Shown here: piece by piece, positions 47,024 through 56,524 of the stretch
How the letters are laid out: each line of letters opens with the position of its first letter
How positions within the stretch are numbered: position 1 is the stretch's first letter
NCBI RefSeq assembly: GCF_023634025.1
Contig: NZ_JALJCW010000001.1
Location: 62,001 to 126,000, forward strand
Length of the DNA stretch: 64,000 nucleotides
Direction of reading: 5' to 3'
Source of the DNA: Hanstruepera flava
Lineage (GTDB): Bacteria > Bacteroidota > Bacteroidia > Flavobacteriales > Flavobacteriaceae
Program-made: the position numbers and the translations under genes
Notes under the pieces: model-generated
Told to the model about the DNA's origin: nothing
What the model saw: only the letters and a program-made list of their open reading frames with translations
Databases searched by the model: none

Positions 47024-48328
47024 ATGAATGAACCCTTAACTATTTTTTGGTTTAGAAGAGACCTACGATTAGACGACAACCATGGATTTTACCAAGCACT
47101 AAAAGGGAATAATCCTGTACTTCCCATTTTTATTTTCGACACTGAAATCTTGCAAAACCTACCCGAAGATGATGCTCGTGTGACATTTATTTACGAAAAG
47201 CTTCAAGACATGCGTACTACACTCCAGAAAGACCAGGATAGTAGCATAGCCATTTTAAAAGGAAAACCCATAGATATATTTAAAGATTTAGTAAAGGAAT
47301 ATAAAGTTGAAACCGTTTATACTAATCACGATTACGAACCCTACGCTATTAAAAGAGACCAAGACATAGCAAACTTTTTAGCATCACAAAATATTGAATT
47401 TAAAACCTTTAAGGACCAAGTAATTTTTGAAAAAGATGAAATTGTAAAACAAGATGGTAATCCCTATCAGGTTTACACACCCTACATGAAAACTTGGAAA
47501 TCGACATTCAATGCCGGTAGCCTAAAAATATTTTACACCAACAAGTATTTAGAAAATGTGGTTAAACATTCGCGCTTACCTAACCTAACATTATCAGATA
47601 TCGGATTTAAAAAATCAAATCAAGAGATAGCAGATTATGATGTCACACCTACCTTGATTCAAGAATATAAAAACAAGCGCAACTTTCCATCAAAAAAAGC
47701 TACATCCAGACTTGGGCCTCATTTACGTTTTGGTACAGTCAGTATTCGTAAAATGGTAAAAAAAGCTATTGCCGAACAAAACGAAATATTCTGGCAAGAA
47801 CTTATTTGGCGTGAATTTTTTATGCAAATTCTTTGGCATTATCCACGTACGGTAACCGAAAGCTTCAAACCCAAATACGATAGAATAGCATGGCGTAACA
47901 ACGAATCAGAGTTTAAGGTCTGGTGCGAAGGAAAAACGGGTTACCCTTTAGTTGATGCAGGTATGCGCGAACTTAACCATACAGGTTTTATGCATAATCG
48001 AGTGAGAATGTTGGTAGGGTCTTTTTTATGTAAACACTTATTAATCGATTGGCGCTGGGGCGAAGCCTATTTTGCTGAAAAATTGCATGATTACGAAATG
48101 GCCAGTAATATTGGCAATTGGCAATGGGTTGCGGGTTGCGGTGTAGATGCCGCGCCTTATTTTAGAATCTTTAACCCTACAACTCAAATACAAAAATTCG
48201 ATAAAGACCATCTATACATCAAAAAATGGGTTCCTGATTACCAAGAACTCACCTATCCAAAACCTATTGTAGACCATAAGGAAGCACGTGAACGCTGCCT
48301 AAACGTCTATAAAGCTGCCCTTAACTAA
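47024..48328 (+). CDS. Class I CPD photolyase (deoxyribodipyrimidine photolyase)
   Basis: A 434-residue enzyme that splits cyclobutane pyrimidine dimers with blue light. The antenna domain begins TIFWFRRDLRLDDNHGFYQAL; the FAD domain contains FWQELIWREFFMQIL, GYPLVDAGMRELNHTGFMHNRVRMLV and MASNIGNWQWVAGCG with the Trp-rich electron path. It ends the operon that began at 43005. It is the third photolyase-family gene within 8.3 kb. Confidence 0.94.
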   Translation: MNEPLTIFWFRRDLRLDDNHGFYQALKGNNPVLPIFIFDTEILQNLPEDDARVTFIYEKLQDMRTTLQKDQDSSIAILKGKPIDIFKDLVKEYKVETVYTNHDYEPYAIKRDQDIANFLASQNIEFKTFKDQVIFEKDEIVKQDGNPYQVYTPYMKTWKSTFNAGSLKIFYTNKYLENVVKHSRLPNLTLSDIGFKKSNQEIADYDVTPTLIQEYKNKRNFPSKKATSRLGPHLRFGTVSIRKMVKKAIAEQNEIFWQELIWREFFMQILWHYPRTVTESFKPKYDRIAWRNNESEFKVWCEGKTGYPLVDAGMRELNHTGFMHNRVRMLVGSFLCKHLLIDWRWGEAYFAEKLHDYEMASNIGNWQWVAGCGVDAAPYFRIFNPTTQIQKFDKDHLYIKKWVPDYQELTYPKPIVDHKEARERCLNVYKAALN

Positions 48329-48408
48329 TACCATTCGTCGATTTTCTTACAATTGGTAACTTACTAGTTTTAAAAGTTTTATATTTAAACTCTTAAACAT
48401 ACAAACCA

Positions 48409-50145
48409 ATGAATCTTAAAAAACTACTCTTACCTGCAATTATGGTATTGCCCATAATGGCTTTTTCACAAGTAACCTTCACAAACTCAAACAGTTTGTT
48501 AGTTAATTCCTCGCTAACCAGTGGTGTTGCCATAGGTGTTAGCGATATGAATGGTGATGGTTTAGATGACATTGTGAGATTGCACGATGCCTCTAGCCTC
48601 CAAATTGAATATCAAACCGCTGGTGGTGGAAACTTCACCCAATACAATTATGGCAGTACAGGAAGCTCACATTGGGGACTTGCCATTGCAGATGTTGACA
48701 AGAATGGTTTTAACGATGTGGTAATTGGCGGTTACAACAACGGTGTTCGTGTACTTAAAGCCAGTAGTAATGGTGCTACCTATTCCAGTACAACATTAAG
48801 TGGAACTATCTTCTTGCAAAACATCAATTTTGCCGATATAGATAATAACGGTACGATAGATATATTTGCCTGTCACGATAACGGCACATCTATAGCCTAT
48901 AACAATGACGGATCTGGTAATTATACAGCCGATAATGCGGGATTAATAAATGCCGTTTCTACGGTACCTTCAGATAACTCGGGTAATTATGGTAGTATCT
49001 GGACCGATTATGATAATGATGGCGACCAAGACTTATACATCTCTAAATGCCGTTTAGGTGTTACCAATGCCAACGATGGCAGGCGTATAAACCTGTTGTT
49101 TCAAAACGATGGCAATGGCAACTATACCGATGTTGGAGTTGCAGCCGGACTAGTGCCATATGGCCAGTCGTGGTCTGCTAATTTTGAGGATATTGATAAC
49201 GATGGCGATCTAGACTGCATTGTTATAAACCACGATATTAATAGTGTTATTTATGAAAATAATGGCAACGGAACGTTTTCAGATATTACAGCCAGTTCTG
49301 GTATCTCATCTATTTTAAGCGGCATGGGAAGTGGCGGTATCCAAATTATCATGGAAGATTTTGATAACGATACCTTTATCGACTTATTTATCACGGCTCG
49401 TAGTGGTTCTCACCACATGTTCAAAAACAATGGTAATAAAACCTTTACCGAAATGCCGTCGCCTTTCACGTTACCAACTGGACCGTCGCGTATACAAAGT
49501 GCTGCTGTTGGCGATTTAAACAACGATGGATTTATAGACGTGGTTGCTGGATTTGCCAATGGGTATAACGGACCAAGTAATTATCCCGATGTTTTATATT
49601 TTAATGATGGAAACGCCAATAATTGGAGTGAAATTAGATTACGTGGTAATACTAGCAATATCAATGGTATTGGTGCACGAATTGAATTATATGGCGCTTG
49701 GGGAAAACAAATTCGCGAAGTGCGCTCTGGCGAAAGCTACGGAACCATGAATTCCCTCCTTACCCATTTTGGATTAGGTACGGCAACTAGTATTACTAAA
49801 ATTAAGGTACTTTGGCCGTCTGGCGAGGAAGATGAAATCCTTAATCCAGCCATTAATACATCCATTGAAATTATTGAAGGATCAACACTTGGTGTTGATG
49901 CGTTTACCCATACAACGCTTTCAGTCTACCCAAATCCTACTAGCGATTATGTAACTGTAGATACACCAGATACCAACACAACTATTTCATATACGGTCTA
50001 CGATATTAATGGAAAGGTTGTTATAGCGCAACAAGACCTCAACACATCAAAACAAATAGATTTAAAAAGTATAACAGCTGGAATATATTTTATACACCTT
50101 AAAATAGCCGACAATATTCAAATCCAAAAAATTATAAAGTCGTAA
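48409..50145 (+). CDS. FG-GAP/VCBS repeat protein with ASPIC/UnbV domain and T9SS sorting signal
   Basis: A 578-residue secreted protein. After a signal peptide (to about 20) there are about seven FG-GAP-like repeats with calcium-binding D-x-D/N-x-D-G-x-x-D loops (DMNGDGLDD, DIDNDGDLD, DLNNDGFID), then an ASPIC/UnbV domain (NGIGARIELYG, LHF-type THFGLG, KVLWPSGEED, about 420-490). The C-terminal 75 residues are a type A sorting domain of type IX secretion (LSVYPNPTSDYVTV). Probably an adhesin or surface propeller. Confidence 0.9.
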   Translation: MNLKKLLLPAIMVLPIMAFSQVTFTNSNSLLVNSSLTSGVAIGVSDMNGDGLDDIVRLHDASSLQIEYQTAGGGNFTQYNYGSTGSSHWGLAIADVDKNGFNDVVIGGYNNGVRVLKASSNGATYSSTTLSGTIFLQNINFADIDNNGTIDIFACHDNGTSIAYNNDGSGNYTADNAGLINAVSTVPSDNSGNYGSIWTDYDNDGDQDLYISKCRLGVTNANDGRRINLLFQNDGNGNYTDVGVAAGLVPYGQSWSANFEDIDNDGDLDCIVINHDINSVIYENNGNGTFSDITASSGISSILSGMGSGGIQIIMEDFDNDTFIDLFITARSGSHHMFKNNGNKTFTEMPSPFTLPTGPSRIQSAAVGDLNNDGFIDVVAGFANGYNGPSNYPDVLYFNDGNANNWSEIRLRGNTSNINGIGARIELYGAWGKQIREVRSGESYGTMNSLLTHFGLGTATSITKIKVLWPSGEEDEILNPAINTSIEIIEGSTLGVDAFTHTTLSVYPNPTSDYVTVDTPDTNTTISYTVYDINGKVVIAQQDLNTSKQIDLKSITAGIYFIHLKIADNIQIQKIIKS

Positions 50146-50163
50146 TTAAAAGACATCATCCAA

Positions 50164-50196
50164 CAAAAAAGCCTCTGTCATGCAGAGGCTTTTTTG
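50164..50196. terminator. Bidirectional terminator between the FG-GAP gene and murA
   Basis: CAAAAAAGCCTCTG pairs with CAGAGGCTTTTTTG around a five-base loop. The A and T flanks allow termination of both convergent genes. Confidence 0.88.
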
Positions 50197-50213
50197 TTTA
50201 GTTATCTGTTATG

Positions 50214-51527
50214 TTATTCTTTTATACGTTCAATCTTCGCACCTATAGCACGCAAACGTTCATCAATATTCTCATACCCCCTATCAATCTGTTCTATGTT
50301 GTGAATGGTAGACGTGCCCTTGGCAGAAAGGGCAGCTATTAAAAGCGAAACACCAGCCCTAATATCAGGCGATGTCATAGTAGTTGCCTTTAAAGTCGAT
50401 TTAAAATCATGACCTATTACAGTCGCTCGATGTGGATCGCAAAGAATTATTTTGGCACCCATATCTATCAATTTATCTACAAAGAACAAACGGCTTTCAA
50501 ACATTTTTTGATGCACCAAAACACTGCCTCTAGCCTGCGTAGCAACAACCAAGATAATACTCAATAAATCTGGAGTAAAACCGGGCCATGGTGCATCAGA
50601 AACGGTTAATATAGAACCATCAATATAACTTTGAATTTCGTAGCCATCGGTATGGGCCGGAATATGAATATCATCACCTTGGCGTTCCACCGTAATACCG
50701 AGTTTTCTAAACACATTCGGAATTTGTCCCAGATCATCCCAACTCACGTTAGTAATGGTCAGCTCACTTTTAGTCATGGCAGCCAAACCTATCCAACTGC
50801 CTATCTCAATCATATCAGGCAACATGGTATGCTCGGTTCCACCTAAACTATCCACACCCTCAATAATTAGCATGTTAGAGCCAATACCTGAAATTTGGGC
50901 GCCCATTCTATTCAGCATTTTACACAGCTGCTGCAAATACGGTTCACAAGCGGCATTGTAAATTGTGGTCGTACCTTCGGCCATTACAGCGGCCATAACA
51001 ATATTGGCGGTACCTGTAACCGAAGCTTCATCCAACAGCATATACGTACCAATCAGTTTGTCGGCCTCTACGCCATAAAAATAATCTTCGCGGTTATAGC
51101 GGAATTTAGCCCCAAGGTTTATAAAACCTTCAAAGTGTGTATCCAAACGTCTACGGCCAATTTTATCACCACCAGGTTTTGGAATATAACCCTTTCCAAA
51201 ACGCGCTAAAAGAGGTCCTACAATCATAATCGAGCCACGTAATCCTCTACCATCAACCTTAAACGCTTCAGACTCTAAATACTTCAGATTGACTTCATCG
51301 GCTTGAAAGCTGTATGAATTGGGTCCAAGCTTTTCAACTTTTACACCGAGTTTTTTTAGGAGTTCTATTAGTTTGTTAACATCAACGATATCTGGAATGT
51401 TGTGTATGGTAACAACTTCTGGAGTTAATAGTACGGCACAAAGTATTTGTAACGCTTCATTTTTTGCACCTTGAGGTTGAATCTTTCCTTTTAATTGGTG
51501 CCCACCTTCAATTTTGAATATTCCCAT
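50214..51527 (-). CDS. murA: UDP-N-acetylglucosamine 1-carboxyvinyltransferase MurA
   Basis: A 437-residue enzyme for the first committed step of peptidoglycan synthesis (enolpyruvyl transfer to UDP-GlcNAc). GGHQLKGKIQPQGAKNEALQIL contains the conserved Lys-Asn pair (about residues 22-23). The catalytic-loop region is PGGDKIGRRRLDTHF, which in this group has Asp-Lys rather than Cys, a change linked in other MurA to fosfomycin insensitivity. DIRAGVSLLIAALSAKG is near the end. DUF4290 precedes it by six bases. Confidence 0.93.
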   Translation of the reverse strand: MGIFKIEGGHQLKGKIQPQGAKNEALQILCAVLLTPEVVTIHNIPDIVDVNKLIELLKKLGVKVEKLGPNSYSFQADEVNLKYLESEAFKVDGRGLRGSIMIVGPLLARFGKGYIPKPGGDKIGRRRLDTHFEGFINLGAKFRYNREDYFYGVEADKLIGTYMLLDEASVTGTANIVMAAVMAEGTTTIYNAACEPYLQQLCKMLNRMGAQISGIGSNMLIIEGVDSLGGTEHTMLPDMIEIGSWIGLAAMTKSELTITNVSWDDLGQIPNVFRKLGITVERQGDDIHIPAHTDGYEIQSYIDGSILTVSDAPWPGFTPDLLSIILVVATQARGSVLVHQKMFESRLFFVDKLIDMGAKIILCDPHRATVIGHDFKSTLKATTMTSPDIRAGVSLLIAALSAKGTSTIHNIEQIDRGYENIDERLRAIGAKIERIKE

Positions 51528-51533
51528 GAAGCC

Positions 51534-52178
51534 TTAATATCTTTTTCTGTTTCTATTGGAGTTGTTTTTCTTGTGGTGCCCTTTTTTGTTAGAGCCATAC
51601 TTTTTCTTACTGCGCAATAAACTTGAAGCATCGGTTAAATCTTCATAGGCATTCAATAAATTTATTTTGCCACCCGACAATTCACGCAAATGTTCAAAGA
51701 TTACCTCATCCTCTACCGTGTCCTTGTTCCAGTTTAAAAAGCATTTCTTCATGTGGTTGGCAATGGTATAGACCAAAGCTTCTTTCATTTCACCATCTTC
51801 CCACGTATTGGCAACATCAATCATGGTTTTAATATTGTTGCCATAGAATCGGTATTTTGGGTGGTTTTGCGGATACTTTAAGGGTTCTGGACGTTCTGAT
51901 AATACTTCGCGCGAAGGTTTTTCGTAAGGCGAATCGGCATCTAACTCAAAATTAGACATGATAAACAACTGATCCCACAGCTTGTGCTGAAAATCGGGAA
52001 CATCACGTAAATGGGGCTGTAAATTCCCCATTACAGAAATTATGGCCTTGGCCAGTTTATTACGTTCTTCCTTGGTTTCACGCGTTTTGGCATAATTAAC
52101 CATTTTTTGCAAGTGCCTGCCGTATTCTGGAATAATTAAATGCTCACGCTCTGAATTGTATTCTAAATGATCTATCAA
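51534..52178 (-). CDS. DUF4290 domain protein
   Basis: A 214-residue cytosolic protein with a TTG start at 52178. LEYNSEREHLIIPEYGRHLQKMV is the usual opening of DUF4290, a Bacteroidota-specific family that is regularly next to murA. The C-terminal tail is basic and low-complexity (KKYGSNKKGHHKKNN), suggesting RNA contact, which is inference. The function is unknown. Confidence 0.88.
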   Translation of the reverse strand: MIDHLEYNSEREHLIIPEYGRHLQKMVNYAKTRETKEERNKLAKAIISVMGNLQPHLRDVPDFQHKLWDQLFIMSNFELDADSPYEKPSREVLSERPEPLKYPQNHPKYRFYGNNIKTMIDVANTWEDGEMKEALVYTIANHMKKCFLNWNKDTVEDEVIFEHLRELSGGKINLLNAYEDLTDASSLLRSKKKYGSNKKGHHKKNNSNRNRKRY

Positions 52179-52245
52179 AATTTAATTGTGTAGTTGTTAA
52201 AAAAAATGCACGTAGTTGTATGCATGCGCAAAGTACAAAAAAAAT

Positions 52246-52539
52246 CTATAGACTAATAATCCCTTCTACCTTTTCTGTAACTTCAATATACTTTGCAATA
52301 ACGGCATCTGGGTTTTTCATTTTTACATTTATGGAAATACTGGTGTATTTACCATTTTTAGAGGCATTGGTCGTTATAACCGCTCCCAAATTGTCAAACA
52401 AGCCCTCTACATCCTCAATGCCCGACGAGTCTGTTAAAACAATAAATTTATATAAATATTCCGAAGGCCATAAACTGGTATCGTAAAGTTGCTTTCGTAA
52501 TTTATCGTAAAATTCCTTTTGATTTTTATCTGTATTCAT
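52246..52539 (-). CDS. DUF493 family protein
   Basis: A 97-residue protein of ferredoxin-like fold. FYDKLRKQLYDTSLWPSEYLYKFIV and KNGKYTSISINVKMKNPDAVIAKY match the YbeD/DUF493 family, small regulatory proteins of unknown partner. It is divergently transcribed from the ATPase gene at 52631 with 91 bases between. Confidence 0.85.
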   Translation of the reverse strand: MNTDKNQKEFYDKLRKQLYDTSLWPSEYLYKFIVLTDSSGIEDVEGLFDNLGAVITTNASKNGKYTSISINVKMKNPDAVIAKYIEVTEKVEGIISL

Positions 52540-52630
52540 AACGTTTTTATATACTACAAATATAAGCTTATACTTTGTATTTTTTACTTTGCTTTATAAT
52601 TACGATTTTTACAGCCAAAACCTTGCCAAA

Positions 52631-53173
52631 TTGAATATTAAAAAAATTGTCATAACCGGTGGACCTGGAACAGGAAAAACATCCATAATAAACGAACTCA
52701 AAGCGCGTAACCATGTGTGTTTAGATGAAATATCCAGGGAAGTTACCCTAAAAGCCCGTGAAGATGGTATTGAGCAGCTGTTTTTAACCCAACCATTGCT
52801 GTTTAGTGAGCTACTGCTTAAAGGGCGTGAAAAGCAGTTTCAGGAAGCGGCCAATGCCCATACCGAAATTGTATTTCTGGACAGAGGGCTACCTGACGTT
52901 TTGGCCTATATGGATTATATAGGTGACAGCTATCCCAACAGTTTTGTAGACAGCTGCAAAACCAATCAATATGATATGGTTTTTATTCTAGAACCTTGGC
53001 AGGAAATTTTTACAAGCGATAGTGAACGCTATGAGAATTTTGATCAGGCCGTAAAAATTCACCACCACCTACTCAATACTTACGAGCGGTTTAGCTATAA
53101 ATTATGGGATGTCCCATTTGCAAAGGTTGAAGAACGTGCCGATTTTATTTTAAATGTTGTTAATACCCTATAA
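52631..53173 (+). CDS. AAA-type NTPase (AAA_28 family)
   Basis: A 180-residue P-loop protein. The TTG at 52631 gives MNIKKIVITGGPGTGKTSII, with Walker A GGPGTGKT at once; an in-frame TTG at 52589 would add 14 non-conserved residues. VFLDRGLPDVLAYM is the Walker B/Asp region and SERYENFDQAVKIHHHLL is a family block. Members of this family may be kinases of unknown substrate. It overlaps recQ by one base. Confidence 0.85.
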   Translation: MNIKKIVITGGPGTGKTSIINELKARNHVCLDEISREVTLKAREDGIEQLFLTQPLLFSELLLKGREKQFQEAANAHTEIVFLDRGLPDVLAYMDYIGDSYPNSFVDSCKTNQYDMVFILEPWQEIFTSDSERYENFDQAVKIHHHLLNTYERFSYKLWDVPFAKVEERADFILNVVNTL

Positions 53174-55077
53174 TGCAACAACCTCTGGACATACTGGAAC
53201 GGTATTGGAACTATACCAGTTTTAAACCGCTACAAGAAGACATTATCCAAGCTGTTTTGGATAATGAGGATGTTTTCGCCCTCATGCCTACAGGCGGTGG
53301 AAAATCCTTATGCTTTCAAATTCCGGCATTAATACGCGAGGGTATTTGCATTGTAGTTTCGCCATTAATAGCCTTAATGAAAGACCAAGTGCAGGCCCTA
53401 CAGGCTAAAGGCATAAAAGCCATGGCCATTACAAGTGGTATAGCGTACAGTGAGCTCGATACCTTGTTGGATAATTGCATCTATGGCAACTACAAATTCC
53501 TGTACCTGTCTCCAGAACGCTTACAACAAGAACTGGTGCAAGACCGTATCAGACAAATGAACGTCAATCTCATTGCCGTAGATGAGGCGCATTGCATCTC
53601 GCAATGGGGAAACGATTTTAGGCCAGCCTATAAAAACGTTACTCTGTTACGAACCTTGCAACCTCGTGTAAATTGCATAGCCTTAACGGCCTCGGCTACA
53701 CCAACGGTTATGGAGGATATCATTCAGGAACTCGACTGTATGGATGTAAAAATCTTCAAGCAGTCTTTTGAGCGTAAAAATTTAGCCTACATGACCTTCG
53801 AAACCGAAGACAAACACTATAAGCTTGAACAGATTTTAAAAAAACAGGATGCAGCAGCCATTGTATATGTAAGAAGTCGAAAAGCCACTTTGGAGCTATC
53901 GCGGTTTTTAGAAGGCAAAGGTTTTAGTTCTACCTTTTTTCATGGCGGATTGTCCAATAAGGAAAAGGAGGACAAGCTAAACCTATGGCTCCACAACAAC
54001 AAAGACATTATGGTAGCTACCAATGCCTTTGGTATGGGTATAGACAAACCCGATGTAAAAACCGTCATCCATTTTAATTTACCCGAAAGTCTAGAAAGCT
54101 ATTTCCAGGAAGCAGGGCGCGCTGGTCGTGATGGCAACAAAGCCTTTGCTGTGCTCTTAAAAAATGCAAGCGACAAAACCCTACTTAAAAATCAGTTTTT
54201 AAGTGTCCTGCCCGATGTGGCCTTTCTAAAAAAAGCCTATCGTAAATTGTGCAACTACTTTCAAATCTCATACGGCGAAGGTGCTTACACCAGTCACGAT
54301 TTTAATTTCAATGCCTTTTGCAACACCTATAAGTTCAATACCCTCTTGGCCTATAATGCCCTCCAAGTTTTAGACAGAACAAGCGTTATAGCCTTAACAA
54401 AGCAATTCAACAAACAAACGTCTCTACAGTTTTTGGTTAGCGATTCGCAGGTATTTCAATATATCGACAAGCATCCGGAAACCAATTATATTATTAAAGC
54501 CTTACTGCGCACCTATGGTGGTATATTTGAACACCAGACTACTATTAATTTGGTTAAAATGGCCGAAAAAGCGACAACTACCGAAACGGTTTTATTAAAC
54601 ACCTTAAACCAGCTTCATAAAGATACCATTATCGAATTGCACTATGCTACAACCGATGCCAGTATCACCTTTATCGAACCGCGTGAGGACGATAAAACCA
54701 TCAACAGAATAGCACCGATTATCAAACAACAAAACCAATTAAAGCACAGCCAAATAGAATCGGTTTTACAATACATCGAAAACGATACGGTTTGCAAAAG
54801 CAAACAACTCCTCACCTATTTTGGTGAAACCCATGTAGAAGATTGCGGCATCTGTTCGGTGTGTATCCAAAACAAACCCTCAAATTCCAAACCCGATTCA
54901 AAGACCATTAAAAGCGCCATTATTAGGGCCTTGGAGGAATGCGATTGCTCCTCAAGGCAATTACAAGAACGCTTACCCTATTCGGTTGAGGATATTTCAG
55001 AAACCCTAAAGGTATTGCTAGAGTATAACATCATAACCATAACGCATACCAATACCTATAAATTAGCACATATTTAA
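53173..55077 (+). CDS. recQ: ATP-dependent DNA helicase RecQ
   Basis: A 634-residue 3'-5' helicase for recombination and replication-fork repair. Motif I MPTGGGKSLCFQIPAL (about 38-53), DEAH box AVDEAHCISQWG, motif III LTASATP, and motifs V-VI ATNAFGMGIDKPDVK, QEAGRAGRDG are intact. The zinc region ends CGICSVC. No HRDC domain is seen; the short winged-helix-like C-terminus is the usual form in this phylum. Confidence 0.95.
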   Translation: MQQPLDILERYWNYTSFKPLQEDIIQAVLDNEDVFALMPTGGGKSLCFQIPALIREGICIVVSPLIALMKDQVQALQAKGIKAMAITSGIAYSELDTLLDNCIYGNYKFLYLSPERLQQELVQDRIRQMNVNLIAVDEAHCISQWGNDFRPAYKNVTLLRTLQPRVNCIALTASATPTVMEDIIQELDCMDVKIFKQSFERKNLAYMTFETEDKHYKLEQILKKQDAAAIVYVRSRKATLELSRFLEGKGFSSTFFHGGLSNKEKEDKLNLWLHNNKDIMVATNAFGMGIDKPDVKTVIHFNLPESLESYFQEAGRAGRDGNKAFAVLLKNASDKTLLKNQFLSVLPDVAFLKKAYRKLCNYFQISYGEGAYTSHDFNFNAFCNTYKFNTLLAYNALQVLDRTSVIALTKQFNKQTSLQFLVSDSQVFQYIDKHPETNYIIKALLRTYGGIFEHQTTINLVKMAEKATTTETVLLNTLNQLHKDTIIELHYATTDASITFIEPREDDKTINRIAPIIKQQNQLKHSQIESVLQYIENDTVCKSKQLLTYFGETHVEDCGICSVCIQNKPSNSKPDSKTIKSAIIRALEECDCSSRQLQERLPYSVEDISETLKVLLEYNIITITHTNTYKLAHI

Positions 55078-55084
55078 ACCTATT

Positions 55085-56035
55085 ATGAAACACGATTTAC
55101 GCATAGTATTTATGGGAACGCCAGATTTTGCGGTTTCCACCCTAAAAATCCTAGTAGACAACAACTATAATATTGTAGGCGTTATTACGGCACCCGATAA
55201 ACCTGCGGGTCGTGGACGTAAATTACACGAGTCGGCCGTAAAGGTTTATGCCCAAGAAAACAAACTTAACATCCTACAGCCTACCAATCTTAAAAGCTCA
55301 TCGTTTTTACAGGAACTAAAAGACTTAAAGGCTAATTTACAAATTGTAGTGGCCTTCAGAATGCTCCCAAAAGTCGTTTGGCAAATGCCTGAATTGGGAA
55401 CCTTTAACCTACACGCGTCCCTGCTACCCGACTATCGCGGTGCTGCACCAATTAATTGGGCCATTATTAATGGTGAAACGGTTTCGGGTGTGTCCACCTT
55501 TTTTATAGACGAAAAAATTGATACTGGCGATATGATTCTACAGGAATCGGTAAGCATTGCCAAAACAGATACGGCTGGCGACTTACACGATAAATTAATG
55601 CATATAGGCAGTGAACTGGTTTTAAAAACCGTCAGGCAAATTGAAAGCGGTAACGTTACCACACGTGCCCAAAAAGATTTGGATACCGTTAAGGAAGCAC
55701 CAAAACTCAACAGGGACAATTGTAAAATAGACTGGACCGCACCTATGGAAAACATCTACAATACCATACGTGGCTTAAGCCCGTATCCTGCTGCATGGAG
55801 CACCTTAATAAATGGAGACGATACTGTAGAAGTCAAAATATATAAGGCCACCATAAAAGAAGAAGCCCATAATTTAAGTTTAGGCACCCTAGTGGCCACA
55901 AAAAAAACACTAGCGGTCGCTGTTACAAATGGTTACATTATAATTGAAGAACTCAAGTTGCCCGGCAAACGAAAAATGGACAGTCAGGCCCTTTTAAACG
56001 GTTATCAATTTTTACCCGATGCCAAAATGCTCTAA
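55085..56035 (+). CDS. fmt: Methionyl-tRNA formyltransferase
   Basis: A 316-residue enzyme formylating initiator Met-tRNA. RIVFMGTPDFAVSTLKIL opening, PAGRGRKLHESAVK loop, FNLHASLLPDYRGAAPINWAIINGE (the formate-transfer His, Asn, Asp region, about 108-132) and the C-terminal tRNA-binding barrel are present. It starts seven bases after recQ. Confidence 0.95.
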   Translation: MKHDLRIVFMGTPDFAVSTLKILVDNNYNIVGVITAPDKPAGRGRKLHESAVKVYAQENKLNILQPTNLKSSSFLQELKDLKANLQIVVAFRMLPKVVWQMPELGTFNLHASLLPDYRGAAPINWAIINGETVSGVSTFFIDEKIDTGDMILQESVSIAKTDTAGDLHDKLMHIGSELVLKTVRQIESGNVTTRAQKDLDTVKEAPKLNRDNCKIDWTAPMENIYNTIRGLSPYPAAWSTLINGDDTVEVKIYKATIKEEAHNLSLGTLVATKKTLAVAVTNGYIIIEELKLPGKRKMDSQALLNGYQFLPDAKML

Positions 56036-56139
56036 TCCCTTACTGTTATTGATATTTCAAAAATATCGACGAAATGCATAGGCTTTATTAACAAATCTGT
56101 TAAGTTATTAACAAATAGGCGCATTTCCCTTGCTATTAC

Positions 56140-56169
56140 TTGCATGGGTGGATAATCCGTATAAATTTG
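56140..56169 (+). promoter_or_regulatory. Promoter of the HU pair
   Basis: TTG (56140-56142), 19 bases, TAAATTTG (56162-56169): a Bacteroidota-type promoter. The leader to the first HU gene is about 50 bases. Confidence 0.65.
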
Positions 56170-56227
56170 TAGAGGATTTAACATAAATGTTTAACCAACA
56201 ATCTATTAATTATTTAAAATTAAACTT

Positions 56228-56500
56228 ATGAACAAAACAGATTTAATCGAAGGAATGGCAGAAAATGCTGGAATTACAAAAGCAGCTGCTAAAAAAGCAT
56301 TAGATTCTTTATTAATCGACATCGAAGGTGCTTTACAAAAAGGAAACAGAGTATCTCTAGTAGGTTTCGGTTCTTGGTCAGTATCTAGAAGAGCGGCAAG
56401 AGACGGTAGAAACCCACAAACTGGAGCAACTATCAAAATAAAAGCTAAAAACGTAGTAAAGTTTAAAGCAGGTTCAGATTTATCTAATGCTGTAAACTAA
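56228..56500 (+). CDS. HU family DNA-binding protein, copy 1
   Basis: A 90-residue histone-like protein. MNKTDLIEGMAENAGITKAA and the arm region SVSRRAARDGRNPQTG are canonical HU/IHF parts: two N-terminal helices, a beta-saddle and DNA-wrapping arms. It packs and bends DNA as a dimer. The neighbour at 56525 is a near copy, separated by 24 bases, so homo- and heterodimers are possible. Confidence 0.95.
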   Translation: MNKTDLIEGMAENAGITKAAAKKALDSLLIDIEGALQKGNRVSLVGFGSWSVSRRAARDGRNPQTGATIKIKAKNVVKFKAGSDLSNAVN

Positions 56501-56524
56501 TAACCTTATAAAATATATACAACT

